From: Tamarix chinensis
Taxonomy: Eukaryota > Streptophyta > Magnoliopsida > Caryophyllales > Tamaricaceae
Direction: 5' to 3'
Length of the DNA: 64,000 nt
Assembly: GCA_030549775.1 (NCBI GenBank)
Contig: CM060174.1
Coordinates: 55,466,444-55,530,443 of the forward strand
Position numbers and translations under genes: made by a program. This document shows positions 59,923-64,000 of the stretch, piece after piece. The notes beneath the pieces are model-generated. The model saw nothing but the letters and a program-made list of their open reading frames with translations, had not been told where the DNA came from and ran no database searches. The number at the start of each line of letters is the position of its first letter. Positions within the stretch are counted from its first letter, which is position 1.

Positions 59923-61008
59923 AGAGGTAATGAAATTTGGCATTATTATTAGATGTTATTTATTACTTACAATGTTTATACCTTTTTCATATATATATAT
60001 GCTTAATACATATTTTGTTTATTACTACCAACTAAGAAATATATTGAAAAAAAAGACTGCTCGTACTAGCAAAACCAAGGGAAGTCCTAGTAGAACAAGT
60101 AACATAAAAGAGGGCATTGCTAAAGGAAATAGAGCTAAATCTAGAAAATCATTTGCCCCACAAAAGATTCCTTCTTCAGAGAAGAGCCAACCTCCACCAA
60201 CATCAGCTTTATTCTATTTCTATCTGTAAAACTGCATCAGGGATAATTATATTTTCATTGATTGTGGTCCTGAGTATGTTAGGAGTGACAATGCTACTTA
60301 CATGGTATTGATAGTTGATATAAGCTAAATTTATAACTAGGAATGGATGTCAACCACGAGTGTTACCATCTATGTCACGTAAGTATTATTTCACATATTA
60401 GATTTTAGTACTTCTTGTTATATTATAAATTTTATGAACACTTATTTTAGTTATTAGTTATTATTATCGTCCATAGGTTGATAGCTAGTTGTGTTGTGAT
60501 GGAGGGAATGTTGTCCTCTATTGTGTTTCTGTGCCCATACTACATAGTTGATTGTACTACAATAAGAAAGTGTAGACACATAAACTATTTAGTGGATTGC
60601 ATTTTGATTGTGGGATACAACAAGCTTTATCTCATTCCTAACCTCTCACATGAACATTAGGTTTGTACGCCATTTGACCTGATCTTACTAAAGTTTATGT
60701 GTTTGATTCCCTTTGAACCTATGATGTGCCTTTTGACATTGCTCTTCGTGGTGGGAAAGAACTTAACGATATGTTAGTATACTTTTCACTTTTTAATTCA
60801 TTAGCTTATTTATGCATATATTATACTTTAATTATTTGAGGTATATATACTTACAATATTGTGTATCCAACTCTATTTATTAGGGCACTATAGATGGCAT
60901 ATCAGAGGAGAGGTGGGAATGGTGTACCAGACCCAAAGAGTTTTTAATATGAGCCTGTAATGGTAAGTAGGAAGATAGCTATTTTGTATTTTGTTTTAAT
61001 TCAAATTA
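59923..61008. other. Unassigned stretch between element G and the right-hand LTR
   Basis: About 1.1 kb without a recognised domain. A plus-strand frame at 59930-60229 has a hydrophobic start and a Lys/Ser/Pro-rich end (SPSRTSNIKEGIAKGNRAKS). A second frame lies at 60478-60660. Intron-like gtaagt (60378) and ccatag (60473) signals lie between them. It could be the tail of a DNA-transposon or other gene, but nothing I can name; the evidence is weak. Confidence 0.3.
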
Positions 61009-61492
61009 GTAACACCCCCAAAATTCACTAATAAAAAAATTTGTTTAATAAAAAGGTTTAACAGAAGCAGAGTATTAAAACAGTGAATTCAGGAGATATT
61101 ACTGCCACACTTAGTACCGAACCGATTTACTCCTACTGTTCCAATACCAAGTGCTAAGGCTAAAGAGGATTATCATCAAGTATGATTCAATACTTAAAAA
61201 GAGAATTCATAACATAGCTAAATTGCTCATCAAAGAGAAATCAAAGTGGTTAAATGAGTTACAATCCAAGGAGTAAAAAATCAAAGTTTCCAAGGACATA
61301 AAATATCATGCAATAGAATAGAACTAAAATCAAACGATAAAAGGAAAAATAGAATAAAATATACAGTCTGGCGAGGTCACTCTTGATCCCCATGCCATGT
61401 CCAAGCTCAACCCTAGGTCCTACCCGATGCCTTATAAGTGTCATAAGCATTGAATATAACCTCTCCTACCTGCACAAATTCCTGTGGGCCTT

Positions 61493-61512
61493 CTACTCAT
61501 GGGAATGAGCAG
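61493..61512 (-). other. Conserved hairpin in right-hand LTR
   Basis: Sense-strand CTGCTCAT-TCCC-ATGAGTAG: all eight positions pair if one G-U is allowed. Confidence 0.65.
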
Positions 61513-61714
61513 CACCCATGAAATGGGTGGTCTGTACGCTACGTATTGAGTAAGGTAACCATATGGGTAAGACCAGCAAGAAGCACGCAAGTAAGGACAT
61601 GCAAGAAGATACATATGTAAGGTGTACAAGGTAATAATTCAAGTTTACAAGATTAGGCCGGACTTATGTTAATAATTTATCTTACACCTCTTTTATATTA
61701 AATCCATGAGAGTA

Positions 61715-62115
61715 TGGGAACCCCAATATTATAGCCGGTGGACCAAAAACACTCCACAGGGTAGAACAAACCTAACCACTATTATAGCCGATGGATTGGA
61801 ATCACTCAGTAGGGTAACATGCACTTGACCACTATTATTGCCTCTGGACCCAAAAATATATCCTCATTGGCCTTGACTCATGAGGTGTCCACTGTAAGTA
61901 ATTAGTGTCTTTCCATGATTTATTATCATGCAAATGTTGGTTTATCGAGCCCTAAATCCCCCACTAGTATAACCGATGGAACAAAAAATACTCAACAAGG
62001 TAAAATGCTCGTGACCACTATTATAGTTGGTGGACCAGAGAATCACTCAGTAGGGAAGAATGCTCCTGACCACTATTATAGTTAGTGGATTGGAAAATAT
62101 ATATCCTCACTAGGC
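61715..62115 (-). repeat. Tandem repeats with CCACTATTATAGCCGGTGG-like core
   Basis: Six units with ccactattatag(cc/tt)ggtggacc cores at 61730, 61775, 61828, 61960, 62010 and 62070. Same array as 10975-11330. Confidence 0.8.
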
Positions 62116-63659
62116 CGTGGCTCAATAATCTTCCACTTTAAGTGCTTAGTGTTTTATTTTATCTTATCCCACACACAACCCCGACTAGACATGCATAAGC
62201 TGCTCGACTTCCCGAACTCCTATCCTATATCTTGGGACTTCTACTTCCTCTAGTACATCCACATATCATTTCCCACTCTTTCCTTATTACCATGAATACT
62301 CAACTCTTGGGACTTATACTTCCTCTAGTACATCCACATATCCTTTCCCACTCTTTCCTTATTACCATGAATACTCAAGTCTGAGGCCCACTTTCCATAT
62401 CTCTTAAATAACTTAATATCATTCTCTTGGGTTTTATTTTGGGAAGACCCTAATTTGGCCTATATAGCCCAACCTATCTCTATCCCAAGCAACTCATACT
62501 CCTCCAATTTATCACCTCACTCTATTCATCCCCAAGTACCACATTTTACTTCCCATATAATACATGTAGCCACAAACCTTAGTTGGTCATCGTTAAACTC
62601 TAGCACCTCTCTTTCCTAATACGATGTTATTCATTCATCACTCTTACTTACCATCACCTCTTCCACATGACACCTATCCAATAGAACTCATGATCGCGAG
62701 ACTTCCTTCCATTTTTTGCCACTCACCTTGAACCCAAAACTTTTCTTTATTACCAAAAACATCACTTCTCTCTTCCCACACTTGAGATTACAATGTCACT
62801 ATCCAACTCCCATATATGATCACCAAAAACCTAGTTAGCTTCCCAAAAAACCTAGTACTTCCCCTTTCCTTTATGCCACTCACTCAACACCCAAATACAT
62901 TCTTCTCACTTGACTCACTTTTCCTCCATATGACATCCTTTCCATCTCTTATCCTCATTTTAACCATTTCCATTAATTTTTCTTCCCTTTCATATTTCTC
63001 TCACTTAGGGTTTCCTCTGAAAACCCAAGTTAAATTCCCAATACATCCTTACATCTACCCACGTACTATTTCTCACATATGGACTCCAATCACCCTAAAA
63101 ATTCTTCCTTGCCTTACTCGATCCTCAAATCAAAATTTCCCATGTAAAAGTCATCCCTATGCAAAGGCTAACCATCACATGCAAACCCTAGACTCCCCAT
63201 GCGTGCTTGATCCATTACCTTAATCTCATTCCTATTATTCCTTTTGTTTATCTACCCATAGGTCATAAGGTAATTAGGCAATCATTACCATTCTATAGCC
63301 AACTCACTTTCCTCATTCTTTTCCATTTCTCTCACAACCACATCATAGTACTTAAGACCTCATATCGTGCATGTCATAAGGGGTAGTATTACATAAGCAC
63401 AATTCAAGTAATAGTAATAACATCATGTTACACATATTATAAACACATGCAACTTACATTAGCTCCATGCTTAGTAAGCTATGGCACAAGAACATCATAA
63501 GATAAAATATAAAGCACACTCGTTAAACTAACACACATAGCACATTCTTACACATAAAAAGCCATTATACTATGGGTTTTGACTTGATTCACCTATAAGA
63601 GGGAAATACTATGGGTTAATCTCCCTCTTACCAAAATTATCATTATTCCTACCTTACCT

Positions 63660-64000
63660 TTATCATAACCTACTATTAGGGATAATAATGATAATAATAC
63701 TTTTATATGTAAAATTAGGGTTATTATTCTTAAGTTATCTAATCATGCTACTCCTAATCAAAATAGGGGTTAGTAGCTACAACGGTTTATGTTAGAGAAA
63801 TTATAGTGATATAAATATTATTAAAGGTAGTAGCTTTAATATTACTAATAATAATATTGATGGTAATAATAGTAAAATTAATAATAATGATGTTAATAAT
63901 AATACAAGTAATAATAATCGAAATGGTAATATTAATATAAGGATTCAAATATTTACAATAATAATAAAAGTGATAATATGCCAAAGTTATTGATAATAAT
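63660..64000 (-). repeat. AAT-rich zone of right-hand LTR
   Basis: Dense AAT/ATT triplets, equivalent to 12345-12900. It runs to the window edge. Confidence 0.8.

Larger units (their letters stand above)
61009..64000 (-). repeat. Giant Tekay-type LTR, minus strand, cut by window end
   Basis: Starts at agtaacaccccc (TG decayed to AG) and follows the inverted solo LTR at 10229-14587 through ttagtaccgaaccgattcactc-like sequence, the hairpin, the repeat array, a polypyrimidine zone and an AAT-rich zone. About 1.3 kb more would lie outside. The frames at 61259-61629, 62816-63223 and 63787-63984 are LTR sequence, not genes. Confidence 0.82.

Noticed and set aside
59930..60660. Ulp1-like or CACTA transposase tail
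   Set aside because: A few words looked similar, but no catalytic His-Asp-Cys layout could be found; left as unassigned.
62816..63223. 135-codon frame, plus strand
   Set aside because: Pyrimidine-rich part of the right-hand giant LTR; no domain.

Overview
The window looks like plant nuclear DNA made almost entirely of old, nested LTR retrotransposons. The lineages are plant-typical: a Tekay/Del-like chromovirus with giant LTRs, several chromovirus-like Ty3/gypsy elements (Reina/CRM/Galadriel-type proteins, exact clade not assignable by eye), an Athila-like Ty3/gypsy element, and Sirevirus-like Ty1/copia DNA. I found no intact host gene, no rRNA or tRNA gene and no CRISPR array. Every coding stretch carries stops or frameshifts. 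Many stops fit C-to-T or G-to-A changes (CAG to TAG, TGG to TAG or TGA, CGA to TGA), as expected of long-methylated DNA. The species cannot be named from the sequence.

Layout. 1-14637: Tekay-like element A, with a partial 5' LTR (1-1737), degenerate gag-pol (about 1860-6437) and a 3' LTR (6439-14637). That 3' LTR is split by a 4359-bp inverted solo LTR of a related family (10229-14587, TSD TTTTA). 14638-16740: an LTR-like fragment and unassigned DNA. 16751-20445: gypsy element C, badly decayed and lacking RNase H. 20446-42476: a minus-strand Sirevirus-like element with LTRs at 20446-21928 and 41089-42476. It is interrupted by gypsy element D (24575-29674, TSD GGTCT) and gypsy element E (34063-41063, TSD GCTAT). 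D is itself interrupted in its integrase by an 835-bp inverted solo LTR of its own family (27205-28039, TSD GGTAG).

42477 to about 55187: a second Sirevirus-like internal region on the same strand. It shares the 41089-42476 LTR with the first copy, so the two form a head-to-tail dimer. It is interrupted by gypsy element F (46772 to about 51486, no 3' LTR seen) and by an Athila-type solo LTR (52639-54051, TSD TGAGT). 55188-59922: minus-strand Athila-like element G, with one LTR, a tRNA-Asp-type primer site, gag, protease and an RT cut before its active site. 59923-61008: unassigned. 61009-64000: part of another giant Tekay-type LTR, minus strand, running out of the window.

The elements do not work together as a pathway; the window is a record of successive insertions. 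The most informative signals are the shared-LTR Sirevirus dimer with gag but no visible pol, a hairpin conserved in all four giant LTRs with a G-U substitution that keeps pairing, and arrays of about 60-bp repeats inside those LTRs. All alignments were made by eye; identities are impressions, not computed values.
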